37,553 bases of DNA from Acidimicrobiales bacterium (GTDB taxonomy: Bacteria; Actinomycetota; Acidimicrobiia; Acidimicrobiales; MedAcidi-G1), in the NCBI GenBank assembly GCA_030747775.1, contig JASLKB010000003.1, forward strand, positions 1 through 37,553, given 5' to 3'. Shown in pieces: positions 24,715 to 34,565 of this stretch; the stretch's first letter is position 1; every line of letters begins with the position of its first letter. Made by a program: the position numbers and the translations under genes. The notes beneath the pieces were generated by a model. That model was not told the origin of the DNA and searched no databases. It was given only the letters and a program-made list of their open reading frames with translations.

Positions 24715-26130
24715 CTAGAGGATCGGTTCGGGATCGTAGGCGGCGGCCTGTGGGTGGGCGGCCACCACCGCGGCTACCCGTTCGACCACTGCCGAGACCT
24801 GGGCCGAGGCGTTGCCGACGAGGCCCGACCGGTCATCCAAGAGCCCGTCCAGCGTTGTCCGATCCAGCAGCAGACGATCATCAGCGGACAGCCGATCCAA
24901 CAGATCGGTCTCGGAAACACCCTGGTCCCGGCGGGCCAGAGCGGCGTCCACCGCGTGAGCCTTGATGACCTCGTGGGCCTCCTCGCGACCCATGCCGGCC
25001 TGGACTGCGGCCACCAGCACCCGAGTGGTGGCCAGGAACGGTAGGTACTGTCGGAGTTCGCGTTCCACGACTGCCGGGTAGGCACCGAACTCGTCCAGCA
25101 CCGTCAGGAAGGTCTGGAACAACCCGTCGGCGGCCAGAAAGGCGTCAGGCAGGGCGATACGGCGCACCACCGAACAGCTCACATCGCCTTCGTTCCATTG
25201 GTCGCCGACCAGACCACCGACCATGGCCAGGTGGCCACGTAGCACGACCGCTAGGCCGCCGACCCGCTCACACGAGCGGGCGTTCATCTTGTGGGGCATG
25301 GCCGAGGACCCGACCTGCCCGGGACGAAAGCCCTCTGTGGCCAACTCGTTGCCGGCCATCAGGCGGATGGTGCGGGCGAGGTTGGCCGGGCCCCCCGAAG
25401 TCTGGACGAGTGCCGAAACCACGTCGAAGTCCAGCGACCGCGGATACACCTGCCCCACCGAGTCCAGGACCCGTTCGAAGCCGAGGTGGCTGGCCACCAA
25501 CGACTCGAGGCGATCCAGCTTGGCGGCATCACCGTCGAATAGGTCCAACTGGTCCTGCTGGGTGCCGACCGGCCCCTTGAGCCCCCGCAGCGGGTAGGCA
25601 GCAAGCAGGTCGGCCACCCGGCGGTGGGCGACCAGCAACTCCTCGGCCGCTGTGGCAAAGCGCTTGCCCAGCGTGGTGGCCTGGGCAGCAACGTTGTGAC
25701 TACGACCCACCATGACCAGCCCGTCGTATTCAGCAGCCAGGCGGGCCAGACGGGCCAGGGTGGCCACTACCCGGTCGCGGACCACCTCGAGGCTGCGCCG
25801 TACCTGGAGCTGTTCAACGTTCTCTGTGAGGTCCCGTGACGTCATTCCCTTGTGGACGTGCTCGTGGCCAGCCAGGGCACAGAACTCCTCGATCCGAGCC
25901 TTGACGTCGTGTCGGGTAACCCGTTCCCGTTCACGGATCGAGTCGAGGTCGACCCGGTACACCACCGACCGATGGTCGTCGACCACGCCGTCGCCGATGT
26001 CCACGCCCAGCTCCTGTTGGGCCTCCAGCACCGCGATCCAGAACTCGCGTTCCATGACGACCTTGGCCTCCGGGGTCCACAGATCGGCCATGGGCCGGCT
26101 TGCGTAGCGGGAGGCGAGAACGTTCTCCAT
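24715..26130 (-). CDS. purB: Adenylosuccinate lyase
   Basis: Product of 471 residues. It releases fumarate from SAICAR and from adenylosuccinate. The fumarase/aspartase superfamily signature SSAMPHKMN is at about 275-283; other catalytic segments are HEHVHKGMTSRDLTEN near 90-104 and VGRSHNVAAQATTLGKR, with the active-site His, further on. ATG 26130 is used; Met14 (MADLW) is an alternative start. It sits between purE (26-base gap) and purC. Confidence 0.95.
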   Translation of the reverse strand: MENVLASRYASRPMADLWTPEAKVVMEREFWIAVLEAQQELGVDIGDGVVDDHRSVVYRVDLDSIRERERVTRHDVKARIEEFCALAGHEHVHKGMTSRDLTENVEQLQVRRSLEVVRDRVVATLARLARLAAEYDGLVMVGRSHNVAAQATTLGKRFATAAEELLVAHRRVADLLAAYPLRGLKGPVGTQQDQLDLFDGDAAKLDRLESLVASHLGFERVLDSVGQVYPRSLDFDVVSALVQTSGGPANLARTIRLMAGNELATEGFRPGQVGSSAMPHKMNARSCERVGGLAVVLRGHLAMVGGLVGDQWNEGDVSCSVVRRIALPDAFLAADGLFQTFLTVLDEFGAYPAVVERELRQYLPFLATTRVLVAAVQAGMGREEAHEVIKAHAVDAALARRDQGVSETDLLDRLSADDRLLLDRTTLDGLLDDRSGLVGNASAQVSAVVERVAAVVAAHPQAAAYDPEPIL

Positions 26131-26156
26131 GAGCGAGATCCAGCGGGGTTCGGGGT

Positions 26157-26612
26157 CTACTTCGGAACCATCTCGGCGCGATGCGTCTCGAGTTCGGCCA
26201 CGAGCACCGGATCGTTCACAGCAAGCATCTGGACGACCAGTAGGGCGGCGTTCATGGCTCCGTCCACGGCCACGGTGGCCACCGGGATCCCCTTGGGCAT
26301 CTGAACGGTGGCTAGCAGTGAATCCCAGCCATTGATGGCGCCACCCGAGAGAGGCACCCCGATGACGGGGAGTGTGGTGTGGGCGGCGGCCGCCCCGGCC
26401 AGGTGGGCCGCCATGCCGGCTCCGCAGATGACCGCCTGATAGCCGGCGCCGCGGGCCCCGGAGATGAACTCCGACACCAACGCCGGGCTGCGGTGAGCCG
26501 ACATGACCCGTACGTCAGCCTCTATCCCGTAGCGCTCGAGGGTCGCCGCAGCGGGTGCCATCTTGTCGCTGTCGTTCGGCGAGCCCATCAGCACCGCCAC
26601 CTTGTAACCCAT
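26157..26612 (-). CDS. purE: N5-carboxyaminoimidazole ribonucleotide mutase (class I PurE)
   Basis: Product of 151 residues. Motifs GSPNDSDKM (10-18) and SAHRSP (39-44), with the catalytic His in SAHR, are those of class I PurE, which converts N5-CAIR to CAIR. That class needs PurK to make N5-CAIR; no purK is in this window, so it should lie elsewhere. It is 58 bases behind purD. Confidence 0.95.
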   Translation of the reverse strand: MGYKVAVLMGSPNDSDKMAPAAATLERYGIEADVRVMSAHRSPALVSEFISGARGAGYQAVICGAGMAAHLAGAAAAHTTLPVIGVPLSGGAINGWDSLLATVQMPKGIPVATVAVDGAMNAALLVVQMLAVNDPVLVAELETHRAEMVPK

Positions 26613-26670
26613 GTCCTGCTCCTAGTTGCTTCTACCACCGGTAACTGCCGGTACCACTGGATTCTGGCCG

Positions 26671-27894
26671 CTATCGGCCCGTCGATGAGGACGCGATGTC
26701 CGTCCGATGCTGCATTCCAGGCCACGAAAGCCTCGACACCGCCTCGTAGGCACGCATTTGCGCCTCGACGACCGTCGGACCCTGGCCGGTAACGGCTAGC
26801 ACCCGACCCCCGGCCGTGACCAACCGTTCCCGGTCGCCAGTCACCCCGGCGACAAAAACCGTTACCCCGTCCACAGCCGACGCCTCCTCCAGTCCATCGA
26901 TTGGATCACCGGTCCGAGGTGCTGTCGGATAGCCCTCGGATGCGCAGACCACGGCCAAGGCTGCTCCGTCATCGCAGGTCGGGGTTGTCCCTGCAAGGTC
27001 TCCGCCAGCTGCTGCAGCCAGCAGGATGCCCAGGTCACTGGTCAGCCTCGGCAGCACCACCTGGGTCTCCGGGTCACCGAAGCGGACGTTGTACTCCAGC
27101 ACTCGGGGGCCGGTCGGGGTGAACATCAGCCCGCAGTAGAGGACACCCCGGTAATCGATCCCCCGGGCCCGCAAGGCGGCCAGCGTGGGTCGCACGGCCC
27201 TATCCATGAGGTCGTCTACTGCATCGTCGGTAGCCATCGGAACCGGCGAGTAGGCGCCCATGCCCCCGGTGTTGGGTCCGGCGTCGCCATCACCGAGCCG
27301 CTTGAAGTCTTGGGCGGGGGCGAGGGCGACAGCGTCGGTCCCGTCGCACACGGCCAGCACCGAAAGCTCGGGACCGGTCAGACCCTCCTCAATGACCAAA
27401 GTCCGGCCGGCGTCACCGAAGGCCTCCCCGGAAAGGTACGTGCGTACTGCATCGACGGCCTCGGCCCGGTCGGTGGTGACCACCACGCCCTTGCCGGCCG
27501 CTAGACCGTCGGTCTTGACAACAAACAGGTCGCCCATGGTGTCCAGGAAGGCCAGCGCCTCGACCTCGTCGGTGAACGTCCCGTGGGCGGCGGTCGGGAC
27601 TCCGGCATCGACCAGGACGTCTTTCATCCACGCCTTGGACCCTTCCAACCGGGCACCATCGGCTCCCGGTCCGAAGACCAGCCGTCCGGCGGCCCGTAGG
27701 CGATCGGCGAGGCCTGCGACTAGTGGTGCCTCGGGACCGATCACGAATAGGTCGGCCTCGACCTCTTCTGGAGGAGTAGCGACCGAACCGGGGATGCCCG
27801 GATTGCCGGGGGTAACCACCACGTCATGGTGGCGACCCAGCACGTGAGCAAGGGCGTGCTCGCGCCCTCCGGACCCGACGACGCAGACCTGCAT
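26671..27894 (-). CDS. purD: Phosphoribosylamine-glycine ligase (GAR synthetase)
   Basis: Product of 407 residues from ATG 27894. The N-terminal Rossmann-like start VCVVGSGGREHALA, the ATP-grasp glycine loop KTDGLAAGKGVVV and the metal-site segment EYNVRFGDPETQ are diagnostic. A longer open frame runs upstream, antisense-free but inside the 3' part of purA in another frame; it has no family similarity and is rejected as the start. The C-terminus ends in a short Ser-rich tail (IASSSTGR). Confidence 0.95.
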   Translation of the reverse strand: MQVCVVGSGGREHALAHVLGRHHDVVVTPGNPGIPGSVATPPEEVEADLFVIGPEAPLVAGLADRLRAAGRLVFGPGADGARLEGSKAWMKDVLVDAGVPTAAHGTFTDEVEALAFLDTMGDLFVVKTDGLAAGKGVVVTTDRAEAVDAVRTYLSGEAFGDAGRTLVIEEGLTGPELSVLAVCDGTDAVALAPAQDFKRLGDGDAGPNTGGMGAYSPVPMATDDAVDDLMDRAVRPTLAALRARGIDYRGVLYCGLMFTPTGPRVLEYNVRFGDPETQVVLPRLTSDLGILLAAAAGGDLAGTTPTCDDGAALAVVCASEGYPTAPRTGDPIDGLEEASAVDGVTVFVAGVTGDRERLVTAGGRVLAVTGQGPTVVEAQMRAYEAVSRLSWPGMQHRTDIASSSTGR

Positions 27895-27923
27895 CCGGCT
27901 CTTCGGCTCCGTGTCCGGCCTGC

Positions 27924-29449
<1,526 letters not shown>

Positions 29450-29473
29450 AGTAGCTCCACTTCGGGAACTACT
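29450..29473 (-). terminator. Terminator hairpin of the dnaK-grpE-dnaJ-hspR operon
   Basis: On the minus strand AGTAGTTCC and GGAGCTACT pair with one mismatch around a 6-base loop, 13 bases after the hspR stop, followed by TTGATTTGAG. Confidence 0.55.
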
Positions 29474-29486
29474 GGGAAAGCGCAGG

Positions 29487-29879
29487 TCAGCGGGTCCGGC
29501 GCCCCCGATAGATGGTGACGCTCTGGTTCATCGGCACGAGGTCCCGGCGGTACTGGCGATGCACCTCGGCGACCGCCTGGTCCCCTTCGGACCGGGTGGT
29601 GGCCAACTCTGCCTCCAAGTCCGCCACCTCGGCCTCGAGAGCTAATACCCGCTTCACGCCGGCGAGGTTGAGCCCCTCCTCGGTGAGTCGGGCGATCCGC
29701 AGCAGCAACGCGATATCGGCCTCGCTGTAGCGCCGGTTACCGCCGGTCGTGCGAGCCGGATCCACCAGACCCCTGCGCTCGTAGATCCGTAGGGTCTGGG
29801 GATGCATGCCAGCCAGCTCGGCGGCAACCGAGATGACGTAGACAGCCTGGTGGGGTCCGGGGCGGGGCAAGGTGTTCAT
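29487..29879 (-). CDS. hspR: Heat-shock repressor HspR (MerR family)
   Basis: Product of 130 residues. The MerR-type winged HTH spans about 12-80 ([20 protein letters not shown], then the wing [14 protein letters not shown]), followed by a coiled coil of about 35 residues. HspR binds HAIR sites with DnaK as co-repressor and represses dnaK operons in Actinomycetota. ATG 29879 overlaps the dnaJ stop (ATGA), giving the classic dnaK-grpE-dnaJ-hspR order. A degenerate HAIR-like repeat lies over the dnaK promoter at 33685-33717. Confidence 0.94.
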   Translation of the reverse strand: MNTLPRPGPHQAVYVISVAAELAGMHPQTLRIYERRGLVDPARTTGGNRRYSEADIALLLRIARLTEEGLNLAGVKRVLALEAEVADLEAELATTRSEGDQAVAEVHRQYRRDLVPMNQSVTIYRGRRTR

Positions 29880-30994
29880 GACGTCTCCTCCTCGATTCTG
29901 TCAGGCGACGGATCCTCATGTGTCCGTGGACGAGTCATGGCCTCGGCTAGCGCCTCGACGGCCGCCCTCTCGGCATCGGTGGGGTCAGCGGGCACGTCTA
30001 CCTCGATGCTGGCCAGCAGGTCACCAGTGCCACCCTTGGCGGGGACACCCCGCCGCTTGACCCGGAAGGTCTGGCCGCTGCGAGTGCCAGCCGGGACCTT
30101 GAGCGTCACCGTCCCGCCCTCCAGCAGCGGTACCTCGATCTGGGCACCCAGCACCGCCTGCGGGTAGGAGATCGGCACCGAGACCGTGAGGTGTCGGCCA
30201 CGGCGACCGAACCGCCCATCGGAATCCACAGCTACCACGACGAATAGGTCGCCATCGGGCCCACCCCGACCCGGTTCGCCTCGGCCCTTGATTCGAATTC
30301 GCTGGCCATCGTCCACACCGGCAGGGACCCGAACCTTCACCTCCCGAGGTCGACGCTCCATGCCCGAGCCCCGACATGGTGCGCACGGGTCCTCGATGTG
30401 GTGACCCCGACCACCACACTGGCCACAAGGTCGACTGAACGAGAAGGGGCCCTGGTCCTCGGCCTGCACGCCACGGCCTCCACACGACGAACAGGGCATT
30501 GGGCGGGTTCCCGGGCGGGCGCCATTGCCCGAGCAAGTACTACAGGCGGCATCGCTGACCAGATGAACCGACGTGGTGACGCCATTGACCGCCTCGGTGA
30601 ATGAGAGGGTCAACCGGGTCTCCAAGTCGGCACCGCGCTGGCCACGGCCACCGCCACCATGACCACCACGAAACATTTCACCGAACAGGTCGCCGAGGTC
30701 GAACCCGCCGCCCGGAAAGCCTCCGGGGCCCGGACCGCCACTGAACCCCCCCATGGGGCCCATCTGCCGTACCTGGTCGTACTCGGCCCGCCGAGCCTCG
30801 TCGCCCACCACGTCGTAGGCAGCCGACACCTCCTTGAACCGGGCCTCGGTGGCCTGGTTGCCGGGGTTAGCATCGGGGTGAAGTTGACGGGCCAACTTCC
30901 GGTAGGCCCGGGTGATGTCCTTTCCTGACGCATCCTTCGAGACGCCGAGCGTCGCGTAGTAGTCCTTTTCGAACCACTCGCGCTGCGCGGTCAT
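29876..30994 (-). CDS. dnaJ: Chaperone DnaJ (type I Hsp40)
   Basis: Product of 372 residues from ATG 30994, which has GAGGAG six bases before it; a longer frame into grpE is rejected. Domains: J-domain about 10-75 with HPD at 39-41; Gly/Phe-rich linker ([19 protein letters not shown]); four zinc motifs ([32 protein letters not shown]); then the C-terminal substrate-binding domains. It stimulates DnaK ATPase and delivers unfolded clients. The third gene of the operon. Confidence 0.96.
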   Translation of the reverse strand: MTAQREWFEKDYYATLGVSKDASGKDITRAYRKLARQLHPDANPGNQATEARFKEVSAAYDVVGDEARRAEYDQVRQMGPMGGFSGGPGPGGFPGGGFDLGDLFGEMFRGGHGGGGRGQRGADLETRLTLSFTEAVNGVTTSVHLVSDAACSTCSGNGARPGTRPMPCSSCGGRGVQAEDQGPFSFSRPCGQCGGRGHHIEDPCAPCRGSGMERRPREVKVRVPAGVDDGQRIRIKGRGEPGRGGPDGDLFVVVAVDSDGRFGRRGRHLTVSVPISYPQAVLGAQIEVPLLEGGTVTLKVPAGTRSGQTFRVKRRGVPAKGGTGDLLASIEVDVPADPTDAERAAVEALAEAMTRPRTHEDPSPDRIEEETS

Positions 30995-31040
30995 CGGAGG
31001 CTCCTCGTCGGGATCGTGACAGAGCGCACCGGCTGATGCG

Positions 31041-31721
31041 TCAGCCCCGTACCCGGACCATGGCCGGACGGAGAACTCGGCCATCCCACGCGTAACCGCG
31101 TCGCAAAACCTCGACGACCACCTGCCCGGTGTCGTCGCCGTCGTCGGCCGGCTCGTGGAAGACCGCTTCGTGTCGATTGGGATCGAACGGTTCGTCCACC
31201 GGATCGAGCACCTCGAGTCCGGCGGACTCCAGAATCTGGGCTAGGGATGCTCGGATGGGGGCCACGTCGTCTGCACCATGCTCGAGGGCCAGATCGCAGG
31301 CGTCGAACACCGGCAGCAGCTTTTCAGCCAATTCTCCCCGTGCCCGGCCACCCACCTCGACGGTGCGACGGTCGGCCTGCCTCCGGTAGTTGGCGAACTC
31401 GGCCTTCATCCGCTGGAGGTCCAGAAGGTGCCCGTCACGCTCTGCCTCAAGAGCAGCCATGACATCCAACACCGGGTCACCGGCCTCATGGGTCTCGCCG
31501 GGGTCGCCACAAACGGAAGCCTCCGAGCCGTCGGATGCCTCCGGATGGGTCTCGCCGGGGTCATCACCAACGGAAGCCTCCGAGTCGTCGGGTGCCTCCT
31601 TTGGGGCGCCAGCTGTCGGAGAGGAGACGCCGGTCGACGAGCTGGTGTCAGTCGGCCCGGCAGCCGTGGTATCGGAGTCGTCGGAGCCGGAACTGGGGCC
31701 GTCGACGGCCGGTTCGCTCAT
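31041..31721 (-). CDS. grpE: Nucleotide exchange factor GrpE
   Basis: Product of 226 residues. The N-terminal 80 residues are disordered and acidic and hold a 19-residue tandem repeat ([19 protein letters not shown] and [16 protein letters not shown]). A long coiled coil follows ([20 protein letters not shown]), then the GrpE C-terminal beta domain ending [16 protein letters not shown]. It releases ADP from DnaK. ATG 31721 overlaps the dnaK stop (ATGA). Confidence 0.94.
   Translation of the reverse strand: MSEPAVDGPSSGSDDSDTTAAGPTDTSSSTGVSSPTAGAPKEAPDDSEASVGDDPGETHPEASDGSEASVCGDPGETHEAGDPVLDVMAALEAERDGHLLDLQRMKAEFANYRRQADRRTVEVGGRARGELAEKLLPVFDACDLALEHGADDVAPIRASLAQILESAGLEVLDPVDEPFDPNRHEAVFHEPADDGDDTGQVVVEVLRRGYAWDGRVLRPAMVRVRG
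31488..31601. repeat. 57-bp tandem direct repeat inside grpE
   Basis: Two adjacent copies of a 57-bp unit (31488-31544 and 31545-31601), each starting ATGGGTCTCGCCGGGGTC on the plus strand and diverged at several bases. The period is a multiple of three, so it lengthens the acidic tail of GrpE by 19 residues without a frameshift. Confidence 0.85.
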
Positions 31722-33538
31722 GACTCGTCGACGATCTCGGCGTCCACGACGTCATCATCGGACCCACCCTCAGCACCTCCGCCGGCTGCGGCCGACTCGG
31801 CCTGCGCGGCCTCGTAGAGTCGCTGCCCGAACTCCTGGCTGGCCGCCATGAGCGCCTCGGTAGCCGTCCCGATGACCTCGACGTCGTTGTCGACTAGGGC
31901 CTTCTTCAAGTCCTCCAGCTTGCCGGTGACGTTGGTGGTCTCATCCTCGGTGAGTTGGTCACCCTGGTCGGCTAACAACTTCTCGGTCTGGTACACGAGG
32001 TTGTCGGCGTTGTTGCGCACTTCGGCCTCGGCCTTGCGCTGGCGATCCTCATCTGCGTGGGACTCGGCGTCACGCACCATCTGGTCGATGACGTCCTTGC
32101 CCAGCGAAGACTGGCCGGTGATGGTCATGGACTGCTCGTTGTCGGTCGCCCGGTCCTTTGCCGACACGTGAACGATGCCGTTGGCGTCGATGTCGAAGGA
32201 GACCTCGATCTGTGGGGTGCCTCGGGGGGCCGGCGGGAGTTCGACCAGCTGAAACTTGCCCAGAGTCTTGTTGAATTGCGACATTTCGCGTTCACCCTGC
32301 AGTACGTGGATCTCCACCGACGGCTGGCCATCCTCGGCGGTGGTGAACACCTCCGACTTTTGGATCGGGATGGTGGTGTTGCGCTCGATGAGTCGGGTCA
32401 TGACCCCACCCTTGGTCTCGATGCCCAGCGACAGCGGAGTGACGTCTAGCAGGAGGACATCCTTGACCTCGCCGACCAGCACGCCGGCTTGGACCGCGGC
32501 GCCGATGGCCACTACCTCGTCCGGGTTGACGTTCTTGGACGGGTCGCGGCCGGCGATCTCCTTGGCTAGGTCGACGACCGCGGGCATCCGAGTGGAACCA
32601 CCGACCAGGATCACGTGGTCCACCTCCCCCTTGGAGAGGCCGGCGTCCTTCACGGCCTGTTCGAACGGGGCCCGACAGCGAGCCAGTAAGTCAGTGGTGA
32701 GCTCGTGAAACTTCGCCCGGGTCAGGGTGTAGTCGAGGTGCAGAGGTCCGGAGTCCGTCGCCGTGACGAATGGCAGATTGATCTGGGTCTGTTGGACCTG
32801 GGACAACTCGATCTTGGCCTTCTCAGCAGCCTCCTTGAGGCGCTGCGCGGCCATGGCGTCCGCACCCAGGTCGACACCGTGATCATTGCGGAACGAGGTG
32901 ACGAGCCACTCGATGACGGCGTCGTCCCAGTCGTCGCCGCCGAGGTTGGTGTCCCCGTGGGTGGCCTTGACCTCGAAGACGCCGTCACCGATCTCCAGCA
33001 CCGATACGTCGAACGTGCCGCCACCAAGGTCGAACACCAGGATCGTCTGTTCGGATTCGTCCTTGTCGAGGCCGTAGGCCAGTGCGGCAGCCGTCGGCTC
33101 GTTGATGATACGCAGCACCTCTAGGCCCGCGATCTGGCCCGCTTCCTTGGTGGCGGTGCGCTGGGCGTCGTCGAAGTAGGCAGGCACGGTGATGACGGCC
33201 TGGTCGACGGTGGTCCCCAGGTAAGCCTCGGCGTCGCGCTTGAGCTTCTGAAGCGTGCGGGCCGAGATCTCCTGCGCGGTGTAGTCCTTGCCGTCGACAT
33301 CCTGGGACCAGCTGGTGCCCATGTGACGCTTGACAGACCGGATGGTGCGCCCGGGGTTGGTGATGGCCTGTCGTTTCGCCACCTCGCCGACCAGCACCTC
33401 GCCGTCCTTGGCGAACGCCACCACCGACGGGGTGGTGCGCGAGCCCTCAGCATTGGCGATGACGACAGGGTCGCCACCCTCCAGCACGCTGACGACCGAG
33501 TTGGTAGTTCCGAGGTCGATGCCCACGGCCTTGCCCAT
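31718..33538 (-). CDS. dnaK: Molecular chaperone DnaK (Hsp70)
   Basis: Product of 606 residues, the usual actinobacterial length. The nucleotide-binding domain begins [18 protein letters not shown]; other Hsp70 signatures are [20 protein letters not shown] and [13 protein letters not shown]. The linker [19 protein letters not shown] leads into the substrate-binding domain, and the C-terminus is acidic ([16 protein letters not shown]). GGAG lies before the ATG. It heads the heat-shock operon with a 5' region of about 230 bases containing a promoter and HAIR-like site. Confidence 0.97.
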   Translation of the reverse strand: MGKAVGIDLGTTNSVVSVLEGGDPVVIANAEGSRTTPSVVAFAKDGEVLVGEVAKRQAITNPGRTIRSVKRHMGTSWSQDVDGKDYTAQEISARTLQKLKRDAEAYLGTTVDQAVITVPAYFDDAQRTATKEAGQIAGLEVLRIINEPTAAALAYGLDKDESEQTILVFDLGGGTFDVSVLEIGDGVFEVKATHGDTNLGGDDWDDAVIEWLVTSFRNDHGVDLGADAMAAQRLKEAAEKAKIELSQVQQTQINLPFVTATDSGPLHLDYTLTRAKFHELTTDLLARCRAPFEQAVKDAGLSKGEVDHVILVGGSTRMPAVVDLAKEIAGRDPSKNVNPDEVVAIGAAVQAGVLVGEVKDVLLLDVTPLSLGIETKGGVMTRLIERNTTIPIQKSEVFTTAEDGQPSVEIHVLQGEREMSQFNKTLGKFQLVELPPAPRGTPQIEVSFDIDANGIVHVSAKDRATDNEQSMTITGQSSLGKDVIDQMVRDAESHADEDRQRKAEAEVRNNADNLVYQTEKLLADQGDQLTEDETTNVTGKLEDLKKALVDNDVEVIGTATEALMAASQEFGQRLYEAAQAESAAAGGGAEGGSDDDVVDAEIVDES

Positions 33539-33684
33539 GATTGATACTCCTTGTTCCTGTCGCGTTCCTGTTTTGCATCTCGGGGCGGGTGGACCCCGTC
33601 GGCCCGGGTGGGGGAGGGTTCCCGGGACCGACGGTGCAGGCTATGGACTGCCTGTCATGGCACCACCCTTCATTGCTGTACTCC

Positions 33685-33717
33685 ACTATAGAAAGTTGAG
33701 TGGGGTATTAGCAACTT
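33685..33717 (-). promoter_or_regulatory. dnaK promoter with degenerate HAIR-like (HspR) operator
   Basis: On the minus strand TTGCTA (plus 33709-33714) and TATAGT (plus 33685-33690) are spaced by 18 bases. The same bases contain an inverted repeat AAGTTG (33693-33698) / CAACTT (33712-33717), within which GTTGAGT-N7-TAGCAAC has the 7-7-7 layout of the HAIR consensus CTTGAGT-N7-ACTCAAG. The left half matches 6 of 7; the right half is poor. Confidence 0.55.
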
Positions 33718-33756
33718 CTGATACGAATTTCCCCAAACCCCGGAAATCTCATCCAG

Positions 33757-33762
33757 TACGGT
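33757..33762 (+). promoter_or_regulatory. -10 box of the gpmA gene
   Basis: TACGGT ends 6 bases before the gpmA ATG, and no ribosome site is visible; a leaderless transcript is likely. Confidence 0.4.
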
Positions 33763-33768
33763 GGCCAA

Positions 33769-34512
33769 ATGCCCACCCTGATCCTTCTCCGGCACGGCCA
33801 GAGCACCTGGAACGCCACCAACCAGTTCACGGGCTGGTACGACTGCAACCTCACCCCCCAGGGTGAAGCCGAGGCCCGGACCAGCGCTCACCTATTGGCC
33901 GAAGCTGGGCTGCTCCCCGACGTGGTCCACACCTCCCTCCAGCTCAGGGCCATCCGCACCGCGGAACTGACCCTCGCTGAACTGGGGCGGTCGTGGATCC
34001 CGGTTCGCCGAGACTGGCGCCTCAACGAGCGGCACTACGGTGACCTCACTGGCCTCGACAAGGCTGAGACCCGCGAGCGCCACGGTGCTGAACAGCTACA
34101 GGCATGGCGGCGGGGCTATACCACCCCACCGCCACCCATCTCGGACGACAACCCCTTCAATCCCAATGGAGACGTCCGCTACGCCGACATTGAGCCGCCG
34201 CTGACCGAGTGCCTGGCCGACGTGGTGGCACGGATCCTCCCCTACTGGGACGCTGCCATCGCTCCAGACCTCCTTGCCGAGCGAACCGTGCTGGTGGCTG
34301 CCCACGGCAACAGCCTGAGGGCCCTGTGTAAGGAACTGGATTCCATCTCCGACAACGACATCACCGACCTGAACATCCCCACCGGAACCCCCCTGCGCTA
34401 CGAATTGGACGACGACCTCAAGCCAGTCGAAGCCAAGGCTGTCCTTGAACGCTCGCTGGACCCCGAGACCGCGCGGGACGCCGCCGAGGCCGTGGCCCGT
34501 CAGGCCGGCTAA
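33769..34512 (+). CDS. gpmA: 2,3-bisphosphoglycerate-dependent phosphoglycerate mutase
   Basis: Product of 247 residues. It interconverts 3- and 2-phosphoglycerate in glycolysis. The phosphohistidine motif [10 protein letters not shown] (6-15, His9), [16 protein letters not shown] with the acid Glu, and the second His in [10 protein letters not shown] are all present; length and the insert [15 protein letters not shown] mark the dPGM type rather than a general histidine phosphatase. It is divergent from dnaK with about 230 bases between. Confidence 0.96.
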   Translation: MPTLILLRHGQSTWNATNQFTGWYDCNLTPQGEAEARTSAHLLAEAGLLPDVVHTSLQLRAIRTAELTLAELGRSWIPVRRDWRLNERHYGDLTGLDKAETRERHGAEQLQAWRRGYTTPPPPISDDNPFNPNGDVRYADIEPPLTECLADVVARILPYWDAAIAPDLLAERTVLVAAHGNSLRALCKELDSISDNDITDLNIPTGTPLRYELDDDLKPVEAKAVLERSLDPETARDAAEAVARQAG

Positions 34513-34550
34513 ACGGACGAGTGAGCACGACCCGACGAACAGGCGGCCAG

Positions 34551-34556
34551 TAGTCT
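34551..34556 (+). promoter_or_regulatory. Possible -10 box of the EtfD-like gene
   Basis: TAGTCT lies 9 bases before the ATG at 34566, without a ribosome site between. Read-through from gpmA (53-base gap) is also possible. Confidence 0.3.
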
Positions 34557-34565
34557 CCGGTCGCC

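Noticed and set aside
30995-31084. 30-codon upstream extension of dnaJ
   Set aside because: It overlaps the grpE 3' end; ATG 30994 has GAGGAG before it and gives the standard J-domain start.
31488-31601. Possible CRISPR-like repeat
   Set aside because: Only two adjacent, diverged, in-frame units without spacers, inside grpE.
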